Positions 5,699 to 16,456 of a stretch of 38,652 bases of DNA are shown piece after piece; the first letter of the stretch is position 1; the number at the start of each line of letters is the position of its first letter. This stretch comes from an uncultured Eubacteriales bacterium (GTDB taxonomy: Bacteria; Bacillota; Clostridia; Peptostreptococcales; Anaerovoracaceae). Made by a program: the position numbers and the translations under genes. The notes below the pieces were generated by a model, which made no database searches, was not told the DNA's origin, and saw only the letters and a list, made by a program, of their open reading frames with translations. The DNA is taken from contig CADBKM010000014.1 of the NCBI GenBank assembly GCA_902795265.1, forward strand, positions 1 to 38,652. Reading direction: 5' to 3'.

Positions 5699-8600
5699 AT
5701 GGCAGGTAATTTTATAAAAGTAGATAAATGGGGCGAATGTCTCTGGGGAATCGACGAAAACGGCAACCTCCTTATCGACGGAGGAATGGCCGCTGACCTT
5801 GGTGATGAAGGCGCACCATGGAAAGGATACGAAGACGCGATAACATCTGTTGTTGCGGCACGCGGCGTCAGCTTCCCTGAAGGAACCTCGCTGGCGGGAC
5901 TGTTCAGAGGCTGCAGAAAAATGATCAAGGCTGATCTCAGCGGCTTCGATACATCGAATGTAATCAGAATGGATTCCATGTTCGAAGGGTGTGCTCACCT
6001 TTCAGAGCTCGACATCTCTTCGTTCGATACCGGCCGCTGCGTGGACATGAGCAGGATGTTTGCCCAGTGCGCAGACCTCGACGACATACTTCTCGGTGAA
6101 AATTTCAATACCGAGGGCAACGGCGGCACGAGCTGCGGCAGACTTGCTGTAAAAGGATACGGCAAGTACAAAAAGGCAAAGCCAATCGTTGTAGAAGGAT
6201 TCAGAGTTCTTTATCACAGCAACTTCGGCAGCGGCTTCGAAGATGTTATCGAAGAAAGACAGACCATACCTAACGTGGTATACACAACAGAGACACCTAT
6301 GTTCGAAAAGCCTGATGAGAGCTGGAAGTTCATGGAGTGGAACACAAGACCAGACGCGAACGGCAGCAGCATAGGCGCGGGCGAAGAAACGGGCGTACTC
6401 GACAGAGATATCGATCTGTACGCAATCTGGGGACAGAGACCTAAAGTAGGCGAAATCAAGGAGCCTGACACATTTAAGTTCGGCGAGCAGATACCGTTCG
6501 AGCTGCCTGAGATCATCTCGGCTCATGATCCTGAAGTCACCGGCTATCTCGAGATAAGCAGAACCGGCGAAGACGGTACTTGGAACGCTATCAATCACGA
6601 CGCTATACTGCCTGTCGCTTGTGACGGTTATTATCTGAGACTTCACGTAGCCAACAGCATAGGAGAGGCCCTTTCGAATGTCGTAAGACTGCATATCGAA
6701 AGAGCTAATATCGATACATCCGGTGTGCGCTGGGCTGAAGACGAAAGCATGACTTATGACGGCAGCGTAAAGCATGTATGGCTCGAAGGTCTTCCTGAGG
6801 GTTTAGTACCTAGCTATATTGGAAATGAGGCTGTCGAGGCAGGTACTTACACTGCATCAATCAGCTTCGATTTCGACCAGGATAACTTCAACGAGCCTCT
6901 CATAGTGCGCGAACATGAATGGACAATACGCAAGGGCAGCTACGATATGTCTCAGGCTGCCTGGGACTATGAAGGCGCTTTCGGCTACGACGGAGAGACT
7001 CACGGCGTAGCACTGAAGGGTCTGCCTGAAGGAGTGACCGCCCGTTATGAAGACAATACGGCATCAAATGCCGGAGTCTACACAGCGAAGGCTCAGTTCG
7101 ATTATGACAGCAAGAACTTCGAGAAGCCGCAGGATATGGCTCCTTGCGTATGGGAAATAAAGAAGGTCGAAGTGGACGCATCTGCCCTTGAGTGGTCGGG
7201 ATGCGAAGACTTCGTTTATGACGGAACTCCTAAGAATGTGTTCATCACGAATCTGCCTGAAGGTGCAGAGATCGAATACGACGGAGCTGAAGAGACACAG
7301 GCGGGCAAGTATCTTGCCAGAGCAGCGCTCAGAGGCAATTACTGCTTCACCGGTCCTGCAGAGTATGAGTGGGAGATCGCAAAGGCTTCATACGATATGT
7401 CGGGCGCCGCATGGTCAGCCACCACGGAATTCGTATATGACGGAGAGACCCATGGCGTGAATCTTGCGTCTTACCCTGAAGAACTCGGTGTAAAATACAG
7501 CGGCTGCGAAGGAAGAGCCGCCGGCGATTATGTTGCCCGCGCTTCCTTCACCAACCCTGATACACACAATTTCAATACTCCTGACGATATGACTCTCGGA
7601 TGGAGGATCGGAAAGAAGACTCTCGACATGTCGGGTGTCAGATGGAACTACAGCGGTCCTTTCACATATGACGGAGAGGCCAAGCAGGTTGAACTCGAAG
7701 GACTGCCTGAAGGCGTTTATGCCGAGTACGAAAACGCTTCGGCATATGACGCAGGCATTTACAACGCTCATGCCAATCTCAAATTTGACAGGGATAATCT
7801 TGAAGCTGCTTCCCCTGCGGACTGCAGCTGGAGGATCATCAAGAGCCGCATAGATATCTCAGATGTATGCTGGAACTATTCCGATCCGTTTGAATATGAC
7901 GGAAATCAGCACAGCATCTGCCTTGTGAATGTACCTGAAGGTGTCGAAGTCGAGTACAGCGGCAATACTGCTGTTGAAGCCGGCAGATATGCAGCCAGCG
8001 CGGTGCTCGTGCCGACCGATCCGGGCAATTATGAAGTGCCTGAGATAAACGGCTGCGCATGGTCGATCGACAAGGCTGAACTGAAGATGCCTCAGCTCGC
8101 GTGGACTGACTCATCAGACTTCGTCTACGACGGAAGCGAGAAGAGTGTAAAGATAATCAACGACCTCGGAAATCTGGTCAATGTGGAATATACCGGTAAT
8201 TCCGAGACCGGAGCGGGCAGATACTATGCCAAGGCAATGTTCACTCCTGTCGACAGCGACAACTTCAGAGCACCTGCTCCTGCGGGACACTCATGGAGCA
8301 TCAATAAGGCGGAATCCGATATGAGCGGCGCTCACTGGGATTACAGCGAAGCGTTCGTATATGACGGCAGCCCTAAAACAGTTAAGGTAACAGGACTCCC
8401 TGAAGGAGTTTCGGCTGAGTATGTGAATGCGACCGAGACCGATGCCGGAGCCTACACTTCGACTGCAAAATTCAGTGTCGATGACCCTGACAACTACGAA
8501 AACAACATTCCTGACATGATGCTCGACTGGAAGATCAGCAAGGCAGCGTTCGACATGAGCGAGGTCAGATGGCAGGAGAACAGAGAATTCGCGTTCGACG

Positions 8601-11600
8601 GAGATGACAAGGGCATAAGGCTCACGGGACTTCCTGAGGGGCTCAGCGCTGAGTACAGCGGAAACACTGCATCTGCAGCCGGCGAATATACGGCAAGAGC
8701 TGTGTTCGATTACGATGAAAAGAACTATGAGAAGCCTGAGATCGCAGCGTGCCGCTGGATGATCGGCAGATCGCCTGTCGATGTTTCCGCGGTGACATGG
8801 GATTACGTTGACGCGTTTGTTTACGACGGCACAGATAAGACCGTTGCGGTCAGAAACATCCCTGAGGGCTCTTCGGTAACATACAATAACGCGAGAGCAA
8901 GCCAGGCCGGAACATACGTTGCGGCAGCCGAGATCGTACCTGACGATACAGACAATCTCGTCAAGGCAAGGGCTCAGAACCTCACATGGAGGATCGACAA
9001 GGGCAACTACGACATGAGCCATGTCCGCTGGGATTACGAGAGACCGTTCACATATGACGGAAGTGAGTTCAGAGTCGTTCTGAAGGGCCTGCCTGAAGGC
9101 GTTCTGCCTTCATACAGAGGCAACACTGCCCGCGATGCCGGCACATACAAGGCAAGCGTAACGTTTACAGCTTCTGACAGCCGCAATTACCACACTCCTG
9201 AACCGATGGATCTCGAGTGGACTGTAAAGAAGGCTGACTACGATATGTCGGGCGCTTCATGGGATTACGAAGGCGCGTTCAAATATAACGGAAAGATGCA
9301 CGAAGTTACGCTCAGAGGACTTCCTGAAGGAGTAAGAGCTGTATACTCGGGCAATGCAGCTGCCAACACGGGTGCTTACGAGGCATCCGCGGAGCTCATC
9401 CCTTATGATTCACTCAACTACAATCAGCCTCACGTGGAGAGCTGCAAGTGGGAGGTCGAAAAAGCCGATTACGACATGTCGGCAGTCAGATGGGATTACA
9501 ACGGACCGAAGCTGTTCAACGGAAGAGAGCAGATCATCATGCTCGATCAGCTTCCGCACGGCATCAAGGCTTACTACTCGGGTAACGAGGGCAGAGATGC
9601 CGGAAGATATACAGCCAAGGCTCTGCTTACGGTAACCGACCCTGAAAACTACAACACACCATCTGTTCCGGACTGTGACTGGGAGATCAGCAGAGCTGAC
9701 TACAACATGGAGTCTGTCAGCTGGGATTACGAACCGGGCAGCTTTGTATATGACGGAGACAGAAAAACAGTCGAGCTGAATGGCCTGCCTGCAAATGTAA
9801 CTGCTTCGTATAACGAGAACAGCGCGGTCAGAGCCGGAAGATACACGGCTACCGCAAACTTCGCGACATCGGACGGCAACTTCCGCGCACCTGACCCTGT
9901 AAGCGTCGACTGGAGCATCGAAAAGGCTGACTACGACATGAGCGGAGCAGCATGGGATTATGACGGCAGCTTCGTATATGACGGAACGCCTAAGAAAGTG
10001 CAGCTCACAGGAATACCTGAGGGTGTAAGCGTAAGGTATGAGGGCAATACCGCTGTTGACGCCGGAAGCTACAGGGCTACGGCATGGTTCGATATCGATA
10101 CGGCTGACTTCAATGTGCCTGAAAGCCTCAGCTGCGACTGGGCGATCGAGAAGGCAGACCCTGATATCCGCAGACTCAGATGGGATTACTCGCAGCCATA
10201 TATATATGACGGAAGCGAAAAGACAGTAAAACTCGAAGGAGTTCCTGAGACCCTCGATGTCACATACAGCGGCGGAGCTGCTGCGAACGTAGGCGCTTAC
10301 ACGGCACATGCCGAGCTCACTCCAAAGGACCCTGCAAACTACAACGGAACATCGATCAGGGACTGCAGCTGGAACATCATAAAGGCTTACTACGATATGT
10401 CGGGAGCAAGATGGGAAGGCGCATTCAGATCTGTATATGACGGAAGCGAGAAGTCGGTCTACGTTGCCGGACTGCCTGAGGGAGTGAAGCCTGTCTACAG
10501 CGGAAACACAGGAATCAACGCGGGCAGCTACAGCGCGTCTGTTGAATTCGAATGCGATACAGACAACTATCACATGCCTTCCATGGACGGATGCGAATGG
10601 AGCATCGGCAAGGCTTCGTACGACATGTCCAAGGCAGTATGGCAGGGAACGACAGGTTCCGTATATGACGGAAGCGTAAAGAGCGTTGCGCTTGCCGGAC
10701 TCCCTGAGGGAATCAAACCTGTTTACTCAGGAAATACAGCTACTGATGCCGGAAAGTACGAGGCATCTGTCAGCTTCGAATACGATGCCGACAACTACGA
10801 ACAGCCTTCATTCGGCGGATGCAGCTGGGATATCGCTCCTGCAGCAGTTGAAGTAGACCCTGATGCGGTCATCTGGCAGTATGACGGACCATTCGTTTAT
10901 GACGGCACAGAAAAGGGCGTATATCTAGCCACAAAGACACGCGAGCTCGGACTCTTCGACAGGCTCCGCGGCATACAGCCTGAGGAATACCTCCCGGGAA
11001 TCCCTGAAGGCTTCGATGTGGTCTATGAAGGCGACAAGGCAACAGATGCCGGCGTATATTACGCAAAAGTAAAGCTGGTCAACAGAGCCCCTGGCAACTA
11101 TACAGAGCGTGAGCTTCCTGCATTCAAGTGGGAGATACTTAAGGCTCCTATAGACATGTCGGGCGTTCACTGGGATTACGAGAAGCCTTTCATCTTCGAC
11201 GGCGAAGAAAAGCAGATAAACCTCGTCGGACTTCCTGAAACAGTCGAGGTAAGCTACACCGGCAACAGAGGCATGAACTCAGGTGACTACGAGGCCATGG
11301 CTGAAGTAAGGGCAAAAGACCCTGTCAACTATGAGGCTCCGGCTCCTGTAAGCGGATGCTGGTGGCACATCGATAAATCCTGCTATGACATGAGCGGTGT
11401 TCACTGGGATTACGACGAAGAGTTCGTATACGACGGCAAAGAAAAGAGCGTAAGGCTCGTCGGACTGCCTGACGGAGTCAGAGTCGAGGCATATGTCGGC
11501 AACAAGGGTACTGAGGCCGGCGGATACACTGCAGAAGCAAGGCTCGGATACAGACACAAGGAAAACTTCGAGGCTCCATCCGTACCTGAACTCAGGTGGA

Positions 11601-12091
11601 GGATAGCCAAGAAGGTCATAGATGTTTCGGAAGCCAGATGGGATTACGATGAGGACACGAGATTCGTATATGACGAAAAGCCTAAAGAAGTAAAACTCGA
11701 GGGCGTTCCTGAAAAGGTAGAGGTAGTCTACACCGATAACAGCAGGATAAACGCGGGCACATATACGGCAAGAGCCAGACTCATCTATGACACACGCAAC
11801 TGCGAGGCTGCTCAGATACCTGATCTCAAGTGGAGGATCCACAAGGCTGAGATCGACACATCTGACGTGCACTGGACATACGACGGAGCGTTCGAGTATG
11901 ACGGAACCGAAAAGTCCATCACACTTGCGGGCGTGCCTGAACAGATCGCTGTCAGATACAGAGACAACAAGGCCACCGCTGCCGGCAGATACACCGCAAA
12001 GGCATATCTGACATATGACAGCGACAATTACGAGGCTCCTGAGATCGAGACAACGATAGATTGGGAGATAAAGGGCAAGGATACAGAATAA
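5699..12091 (+). CDS. Giant repeat protein (DUF285-like head, 23 MBG-like repeats), no signal peptide
   Basis: The 2130-residue protein starts with a non-repeated head. Residues 65-135 resemble the BspA/DUF285 surface-protein repeat (LSGFDTSNVIRMDSMFEGC, then SSFDTGRCVDMSRMF). About 190-245 resembles the Listeria-Bacteroides/InlB B-repeat (FMEWNTRPD, then LYAIW). From residue 337 to the end run 23 tandem repeats of about 78 residues. Such heads and repeats belong to secreted adhesin-like proteins. Yet the N-terminus MAGNFIKVDKW is no signal peptide, an in-frame stop lies five codons upstream of the start, and there is no LPXTG-type or membrane anchor at the C-terminus. The start has AGAAGGG ten bases upstream. 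The corC-like gene begins six bases after the stop and secA follows it. Location and function are unknown; an intracellular scaffold or a non-classically exported adhesin are both possible. Confidence 0.9.
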   Translation: MAGNFIKVDKWGECLWGIDENGNLLIDGGMAADLGDEGAPWKGYEDAITSVVAARGVSFPEGTSLAGLFRGCRKMIKADLSGFDTSNVIRMDSMFEGCAHLSELDISSFDTGRCVDMSRMFAQCADLDDILLGENFNTEGNGGTSCGRLAVKGYGKYKKAKPIVVEGFRVLYHSNFGSGFEDVIEERQTIPNVVYTTETPMFEKPDESWKFMEWNTRPDANGSSIGAGEETGVLDRDIDLYAIWGQRPKVGEIKEPDTFKFGEQIPFELPEIISAHDPEVTGYLEISRTGEDGTWNAINHDAILPVACDGYYLRLHVANSIGEALSNVVRLHIERANIDTSGVRWAEDESMTYDGSVKHVWLEGLPEGLVPSYIGNEAVEAGTYTASISFDFDQDNFNEPLIVREHEWTIRKGSYDMSQAAWDYEGAFGYDGETHGVALKGLPEGVTARYEDNTASNAGVYTAKAQFDYDSKNFEKPQDMAPCVWEIKKVEVDASALEWSGCEDFVYDGTPKNVFITNLPEGAEIEYDGAEETQAGKYLARAALRGNYCFTGPAEYEWEIAKASYDMSGAAWSATTEFVYDGETHGVNLASYPEELGVKYSGCEGRAAGDYVARASFTNPDTHNFNTPDDMTLGWRIGKKTLDMSGVRWNYSGPFTYDGEAKQVELEGLPEGVYAEYENASAYDAGIYNAHANLKFDRDNLEAASPADCSWRIIKSRIDISDVCWNYSDPFEYDGNQHSICLVNVPEGVEVEYSGNTAVEAGRYAASAVLVPTDPGNYEVPEINGCAWSIDKAELKMPQLAWTDSSDFVYDGSEKSVKIINDLGNLVNVEYTGNSETGAGRYYAKAMFTPVDSDNFRAPAPAGHSWSINKAESDMSGAHWDYSEAFVYDGSPKTVKVTGLPEGVSAEYVNATETDAGAYTSTAKFSVDDPDNYENNIPDMMLDWKISKAAFDMSEVRWQENREFAFDGDDKGIRLTGLPEGLSAEYSGNTASAAGEYTARAVFDYDEKNYEKPEIAACRWMIGRSPVDVSAVTWDYVDAFVYDGTDKTVAVRNIPEGSSVTYNNARASQAGTYVAAAEIVPDDTDNLVKARAQNLTWRIDKGNYDMSHVRWDYERPFTYDGSEFRVVLKGLPEGVLPSYRGNTARDAGTYKASVTFTASDSRNYHTPEPMDLEWTVKKADYDMSGASWDYEGAFKYNGKMHEVTLRGLPEGVRAVYSGNAAANTGAYEASAELIPYDSLNYNQPHVESCKWEVEKADYDMSAVRWDYNGPKLFNGREQIIMLDQLPHGIKAYYSGNEGRDAGRYTAKALLTVTDPENYNTPSVPDCDWEISRADYNMESVSWDYEPGSFVYDGDRKTVELNGLPANVTASYNENSAVRAGRYTATANFATSDGNFRAPDPVSVDWSIEKADYDMSGAAWDYDGSFVYDGTPKKVQLTGIPEGVSVRYEGNTAVDAGSYRATAWFDIDTADFNVPESLSCDWAIEKADPDIRRLRWDYSQPYIYDGSEKTVKLEGVPETLDVTYSGGAAANVGAYTAHAELTPKDPANYNGTSIRDCSWNIIKAYYDMSGARWEGAFRSVYDGSEKSVYVAGLPEGVKPVYSGNTGINAGSYSASVEFECDTDNYHMPSMDGCEWSIGKASYDMSKAVWQGTTGSVYDGSVKSVALAGLPEGIKPVYSGNTATDAGKYEASVSFEYDADNYEQPSFGGCSWDIAPAAVEVDPDAVIWQYDGPFVYDGTEKGVYLATKTRELGLFDRLRGIQPEEYLPGIPEGFDVVYEGDKATDAGVYYAKVKLVNRAPGNYTERELPAFKWEILKAPIDMSGVHWDYEKPFIFDGEEKQINLVGLPETVEVSYTGNRGMNSGDYEAMAEVRAKDPVNYEAPAPVSGCWWHIDKSCYDMSGVHWDYDEEFVYDGKEKSVRLVGLPDGVRVEAYVGNKGTEAGGYTAEARLGYRHKENFEAPSVPELRWRIAKKVIDVSEARWDYDEDTRFVYDEKPKEVKLEGVPEKVEVVYTDNSRINAGTYTARARLIYDTRNCEAAQIPDLKWRIHKAEIDTSDVHWTYDGAFEYDGTEKSITLAGVPEQIAVRYRDNKATAAGRYTAKAYLTYDSDNYEAPEIETTIDWEIKGKDTE
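6707..12076 (+). repeat. 23 tandem repeats of about 78 codons
   Basis: Each unit follows the plan YDMSGxxWDY, F-YDG, GLPEGV, Y-GN-A, AG-Y-A, NY-P, C-W-I-KA. Eleven units carry a single Cys just before the second Trp, and the others do not. Units range from about 73 to 78 residues. Unit 19 is about 100 residues, because 22 residues (10931-10996, starting TKTRELGLFDRLRG) are inserted before its GIPEGF motif. The plan resembles MBG-type bacterial immunoglobulin-like repeats. Units have diverged in sequence, so this is an old array rather than a recent expansion. Confidence 0.9.
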
Positions 12092-12097
12092 TAATTT

Positions 12098-13357
12098 ATG
12101 AACGGTTATTTAATAGCAATTATCATACTTACGCTGTGCTCAACGTTTTTCTCGGCTACCGAGACGGCGTTCAGCTCGGCAAACAAGATCAAGCTCAAGA
12201 ACCTCGCGGCAGACGATAACAAACGCGCCGCGCAGGCTCTGAAGCTGGCAGAGGACTTCGACAACCTCATAACCGCTGTTCTGGTCGGCAATACCATTGC
12301 CAACATAGTCATGACATCCGTCGCAACAGTATACGGGATCATGACATGGGGCAGCAGGATAGGACCTACCGTAGCGACAGTGATCGTTACCGTCCTCATA
12401 CTCGTACTGGGCGAGATATCTCCGAAGATAATCGCCAGGGAGTATTCTGAAGAGGTAGCTCTCTTCCTCACGCCGATGGTGAGAACACTTATATTTGTGC
12501 TGACTCCGCTCACGTTTATCTTCAACGGACTCAAGATATTGCTCAAGAAGATGTTCGGCAGGAACGAAGAGCCTGAGTTCAGCGAGGACGAGCTGCTCAC
12601 CATCGTAGAGGAGGCCGAGGCCGGCGGAGCTATCGGCGAGGAACAGAGCGAGCTTATCGCCAATGCGATCGAGTTCAATGATATCGAGGCGATCGATATC
12701 CTCACGCCGAGAGTAGATATAGTCGCGGTCGAAAGAGGCACTGCAGTTGCCGATATCAAGAAGGTGTTCAAGGAATCGGGGCTTTCGAGACTTCCTGTCT
12801 ATGAAGACGATCTCGACAACATCATCGGTGTCATCAATCAGAAGGATCTTTACAACAACAACGTAAAGACTATCAAGGATACCGAAAAGATCATAAAGCC
12901 TGTGGCATACGTTGCCGAAACACTTAAGGCGGCCGTACTGCTCAAGAAGATGCAGGCCAAGAGAACACATATCGCGATAGTCGTAGACGAGTACGGCGGC
13001 ACGACAGGTCTGGTAACTCTTGAGGACATCATCGAGGAGATAGTCGGTGACATCTACGATGAGCACGATACAGTTGAAATGCGCGATGTAAGGGCTGCCG
13101 GAAACGATACATACATGGTCGCCGGCGGAGCCAATCTCGAGGATTTCTTCGAACTGTTCGATGAGGAGATCGAAGCGGATGCCACTACAGTCAATGGCTG
13201 GGTGATGATAGAACTCGACAGACTGCCGAAGGTAGGCGATGAGTTCGACTACGAGTCAAGACACAAATTATTCCACGTCAAGGTCACAAAGGCTGACGCG
13301 AGACGCGCGCTCATGACACATATAACAGTAAAAGACAGACCTGAAGACGAGGACTGA
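12098..13357 (+). CDS. CorC/HlyC-like CNNM-domain membrane protein with CBS pair
   Basis: The 419-residue protein has the standard layout of the family. The N-terminal CNNM transmembrane domain spans residues 1-150 ([21 protein letters not shown], four membrane segments, LGEISPK). Two CBS domains lie at about 200-260 and 270-320 ([12 protein letters not shown], then [25 protein letters not shown]). A CorC_HlyC domain covers 333-410. Members are linked to magnesium or cobalt efflux; the haemolysin label is historical. It starts six bases after the giant gene with only a weak ribosome site, so translation is probably coupled. It ends 20 bases before secA. Confidence 0.93.
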   Translation: MNGYLIAIIILTLCSTFFSATETAFSSANKIKLKNLAADDNKRAAQALKLAEDFDNLITAVLVGNTIANIVMTSVATVYGIMTWGSRIGPTVATVIVTVLILVLGEISPKIIAREYSEEVALFLTPMVRTLIFVLTPLTFIFNGLKILLKKMFGRNEEPEFSEDELLTIVEEAEAGGAIGEEQSELIANAIEFNDIEAIDILTPRVDIVAVERGTAVADIKKVFKESGLSRLPVYEDDLDNIIGVINQKDLYNNNVKTIKDTEKIIKPVAYVAETLKAAVLLKKMQAKRTHIAIVVDEYGGTTGLVTLEDIIEEIVGDIYDEHDTVEMRDVRAAGNDTYMVAGGANLEDFFELFDEEIEADATTVNGWVMIELDRLPKVGDEFDYESRHKLFHVKVTKADARRALMTHITVKDRPEDED

Positions 13358-13377
13358 AACGAAAGGAAGATATAGCA

Positions 13378-16140
13378 ATGGGTTTAATGGAAAAGATCTT
13401 CGGAGATCTTAACGCTAAAGAAGTCAGAAAAGTCGAAAAGATAGTAGACGTCATCGAGTCGTACGACGAAGCGATGCAGGCACTCTCCGATGACGAGCTG
13501 AGAGCAAAGACCGGAGAGTTCAAGGAAAGACTCGCTGAGGGCGAGACCCTCGACGACCTCCTGCCTGAGGCATTCGCGGTATGCCGCGAGGGCGCGTGGC
13601 GTTCGCTGGGAATGAAGCACTTCAGAGTGCAGCTTATCGGAGGCGTCGTACTTCACCAGGGCCGCATCTCTGAGATGAAGACCGGTGAAGGTAAGACTCT
13701 GGTAGCGACTCTCCCGGCTTACCTCAACGCACTTGAGGGCCGCGGAGTTCATGTAGTAACAGTCAACGATTACCTGGCAAAGCGAGACGCTGAATGGATG
13801 GGCAAGCTGTATTCGTTCCTCGGACTCAAAGTCGGCTGTGTCATCCACGCAGTCGAAGGCGAGGCAAGGCGCGAGCAGTACATGGCAGACATCACATACG
13901 GAACAAACAACGAGTTTGGTTTCGACTATCTGCGCGACAACATGGTCACCTATAAGGAAGACCTCACACAGAGAGAGCTCAATTACGCCATTGTCGACGA
14001 GGTCGACTCGATCCTCATCGATGAGGCCAGAACACCTCTCATCATTTCGGGCAGGGGCGTCGACTCCAGCGCGATGTACAGAAACGCCAATACTTTCGTA
14101 AAGACACTTACGGAAGAGACTGATTACAAAGTCGAGGAAAAGGATAATCAGGTATCGCTCACTGATGAAGGCGTAAAGCTCTGCGAGGATTACTTCAAGA
14201 TCGACAACTTCTCGGATCCTGATAACATGGAACTCAACCACTACGTACATCAGGCTCTCCGCGCCAACTATCTGATGAAGAAAGACGTCGACTATATCGT
14301 CAAGGACGGAGAAATCCTCATCGTAGATGAGTTCACCGGCCGTCTGATGTACGGAAGACGCTTCTCGAACGGACTGCATCAGGCTATCGAGGCTAAAGAG
14401 GGTGTAAAAGTAAGATCCGAGTCCAAGACTCTCGCGACCATCACACTGCAGAACTACTTCAGGATGTACAACAAGCTCGCCGGAATGACCGGTACCGCAA
14501 AGACCGAAGAAGACGAGTTCCGCGACATCTACAATATGGACGTAGTAGTCATACCGACAAACAAGCCGGTCATCAGAGAGGACAGGCAGGATTCCGTATA
14601 CGCCCATCAGAATGCGAAGTACAAGGCTATCGTCAACAGAGTCGTGGAAGCGCACCAGACCGGGCAGCCGGTACTGGTCGGTACCATTTCGATCGAGATA
14701 TCCGAGCTTATCAGCGGCATGCTCAAAAAGCGCGGTGTAAAGCATAACGTGCTGAACGCGAAGCATCACGAACAGGAAGCTGAGATCGTAGCTGAGGCCG
14801 GAAGGCTCGGCGCTGTCACCATCGCGACCAACATGGCCGGCCGTGGTACCGATATCATACTCGGCGGCAACCCTGACTTCGAAGCGCGCAAGCAGATGCG
14901 CAAAGAGGGTTACACCCCAGAGCAGATCTCATTTGCTACCGGATTCGAGAAGTCCGATGACCCTGAGCTCCTCGAAGCACGTGAGAAGTACAATGCTCTG
15001 CACGATCAGATCAAAAAGGAGAGAGCTCCTGAGCAGCAAAAGGTAAAAGAGCTAGGCGGACTCTGCATAGTAGGTACCGAGCGCCACGAATCGAGGCGTA
15101 TCGATAACCAGCTCAGAGGACGTTCCGGACGTCAGGGAGACCCTGGTAATACTCAGTTCTTCATCGCTCTCGAGGATGATCTCATGAGACTCTTCGGCGG
15201 AGAGAGGATGCAGAGCGTCATGGCCAGAGTAGGAATGGACGAAGACGAACCTCTCGAAGCAGGCATGCTGTCAAGGTCGATCGAGAGTGCTCAGAAGAAG
15301 GTCGAGGGCAAGAACTTCAGCATACGTAAATACGTGCTGCAGTACGACAACGTCATGAACAAGCAGAGAGAGATCATCTACGGACAGAGAAGGATGGTCC
15401 TCGACGGAGAAGACGTTTCGGAATACATAAAGAATATGACCACCGAGCTGATAGACGGCATAATCGACCCTGTGGTCATGGAGTCGAAATATCCTGAAGA
15501 ATGGGATATGAAGAGGATCACAGACGGACTCGAGCAGATCACGCCGAACTTCAGAGGAAGATTTGTTCCTGACGAAGAATACATGAGAAGCGTCGACGAG
15601 GAGAAGCTCAAAGACGATATCAAGCAGATCTTCGAGGATATGTACGCCGAGAAGGAAGCTGAGATCGGAAGCGAGCAGATGAGAGAGGTCGAGCGCATGA
15701 TCCTTCTCAGAGTCGTAGACAACCGCTGGATGGACCACATCGACGCGATGGATCAGCTGAAAGACGGTATCGGACTGAGAGGAATCGGACAGCAGGACCC
15801 TGCTGTAGCATACGCTCAGGAAGGCTTTGCGATGTTCGACGAGATGGTCGCAGACATCAGGGAAGAGACCGTCAAGTTCTGCTACAACGTGACGGTGACA
15901 ACAAAGACCGAAAGACGCAATGTGGTAAGCGGCAGAACATCGGCTGCCAAAGAAGAGTATAAGGACGATACCTCTGCTCAGCAGAGAGGAGGCGGCAGCA
16001 TGCCTGCAGCGGCTCCGAAGGCTGAGAAGACAGGCAAGCAGGAAACTATAAGACGTGATATGCCTAAAGTAGGCAGAAACGATCCATGTCCGTGCGGCTC
16101 AGGCAAAAAGTACAAGAACTGCTGCGGACGCAATCAGTAG
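13378..16140 (+). CDS. secA: Preprotein translocase motor subunit SecA
   Basis: The 920-residue ATPase drives exported proteins through SecYEG. The sequence shows Walker A MKTGEGKT (100-107) and the helicase DEVD-type segment [17 protein letters not shown]. It also shows [25 protein letters not shown], and a C-terminal zinc/SEC-C tail with Cys904, Cys906, Cys915 and Cys916 ([16 protein letters not shown]) that binds SecB-like factors and phospholipid in other bacteria. Length is normal. The start has GAAAGGAAG upstream. In many Firmicutes prfB directly follows secA; here four genes separate them. It shares a transcript with the CorC-like gene and the giant repeat gene upstream. Confidence 0.98.
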   Translation: MGLMEKIFGDLNAKEVRKVEKIVDVIESYDEAMQALSDDELRAKTGEFKERLAEGETLDDLLPEAFAVCREGAWRSLGMKHFRVQLIGGVVLHQGRISEMKTGEGKTLVATLPAYLNALEGRGVHVVTVNDYLAKRDAEWMGKLYSFLGLKVGCVIHAVEGEARREQYMADITYGTNNEFGFDYLRDNMVTYKEDLTQRELNYAIVDEVDSILIDEARTPLIISGRGVDSSAMYRNANTFVKTLTEETDYKVEEKDNQVSLTDEGVKLCEDYFKIDNFSDPDNMELNHYVHQALRANYLMKKDVDYIVKDGEILIVDEFTGRLMYGRRFSNGLHQAIEAKEGVKVRSESKTLATITLQNYFRMYNKLAGMTGTAKTEEDEFRDIYNMDVVVIPTNKPVIREDRQDSVYAHQNAKYKAIVNRVVEAHQTGQPVLVGTISIEISELISGMLKKRGVKHNVLNAKHHEQEAEIVAEAGRLGAVTIATNMAGRGTDIILGGNPDFEARKQMRKEGYTPEQISFATGFEKSDDPELLEAREKYNALHDQIKKERAPEQQKVKELGGLCIVGTERHESRRIDNQLRGRSGRQGDPGNTQFFIALEDDLMRLFGGERMQSVMARVGMDEDEPLEAGMLSRSIESAQKKVEGKNFSIRKYVLQYDNVMNKQREIIYGQRRMVLDGEDVSEYIKNMTTELIDGIIDPVVMESKYPEEWDMKRITDGLEQITPNFRGRFVPDEEYMRSVDEEKLKDDIKQIFEDMYAEKEAEIGSEQMREVERMILLRVVDNRWMDHIDAMDQLKDGIGLRGIGQQDPAVAYAQEGFAMFDEMVADIREETVKFCYNVTVTTKTERRNVVSGRTSAAKEEYKDDTSAQQRGGGSMPAAAPKAEKTGKQETIRRDMPKVGRNDPCPCGSGKKYKNCCGRNQ

Positions 16141-16173
16141 AAGCTATCGTAACGTGAAGGAAAGGAGTCCGAA

Positions 16174-16455
16174 ATGCTCGTATGTTTGATAATTGTGTTG
16201 ATCGTAGTGGCTGCGTTCTTCGTGATCACCTACAATTCACTGACAAAAGACAAAAACCGCATCGAGCTTGCTGAGGTTGAACTCCGCAAATACGAAGAAG
16301 CGGGCAATCAGAAAGATATCGACAATGCAAAGAAGTACTACAACGCAGTTCTCAGGGACTACAACAACAAGGTCGAGAGCTTCCCGACCAGCATTGTCGC
16401 GAACATGTTCAACTTCCCTAAGATGCACATCGAGGAGTTTGACGAAGGCCTTTAA
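16174..16455 (+). CDS. Shortened LemA-like membrane protein
   Basis: This 93-residue protein has an N-terminal membrane helix (1-18) and then YNSLTKDKNRIELAEVEL, which matches the first helix of LemA proteins (YN-L-NRV-A). It then jumps to AKKYYNAVLRDYNNKVESFP and IVANMFNFPKM, the LemA C-terminal helix and tail (YN-VRDYN-FP-IAG-F). LemA proteins are about 185-200 residues, so the middle helices, roughly half the protein, are missing without any frameshift. The ribosome site is GGAAAGGAG. It is followed by a DUF2207 gene, a frequent LemA partner. The function of LemA is not known. The reading as a compact LemA is mine, and the ends match well. Confidence 0.7.
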   Translation: MLVCLIIVLIVVAAFFVITYNSLTKDKNRIELAEVELRKYEEAGNQKDIDNAKKYYNAVLRDYNNKVESFPTSIVANMFNFPKMHIEEFDEGL

Positions 16456-16456
16456 G

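Noticed and set aside
5699-5800. Hidden signal peptide for the giant protein in another frame upstream
   Set aside because: The upstream 100 bases contain only a nine-codon ORF without hydrophobic content, plus an in-frame stop before the start codon.
9410-10573. Long antisense ORF of 387 codons (and another at 8291-9022) inside the giant repeat gene
   Set aside because: It mirrors the repeated codon pattern of the sense strand, has no ribosome site and no family features; it is a by-product of codon bias in the repeats.
13384-14769. 461-codon antisense ORF over secA
   Set aside because: The sense frame is unmistakable SecA; the antisense product has no recognisable motif or start signal.
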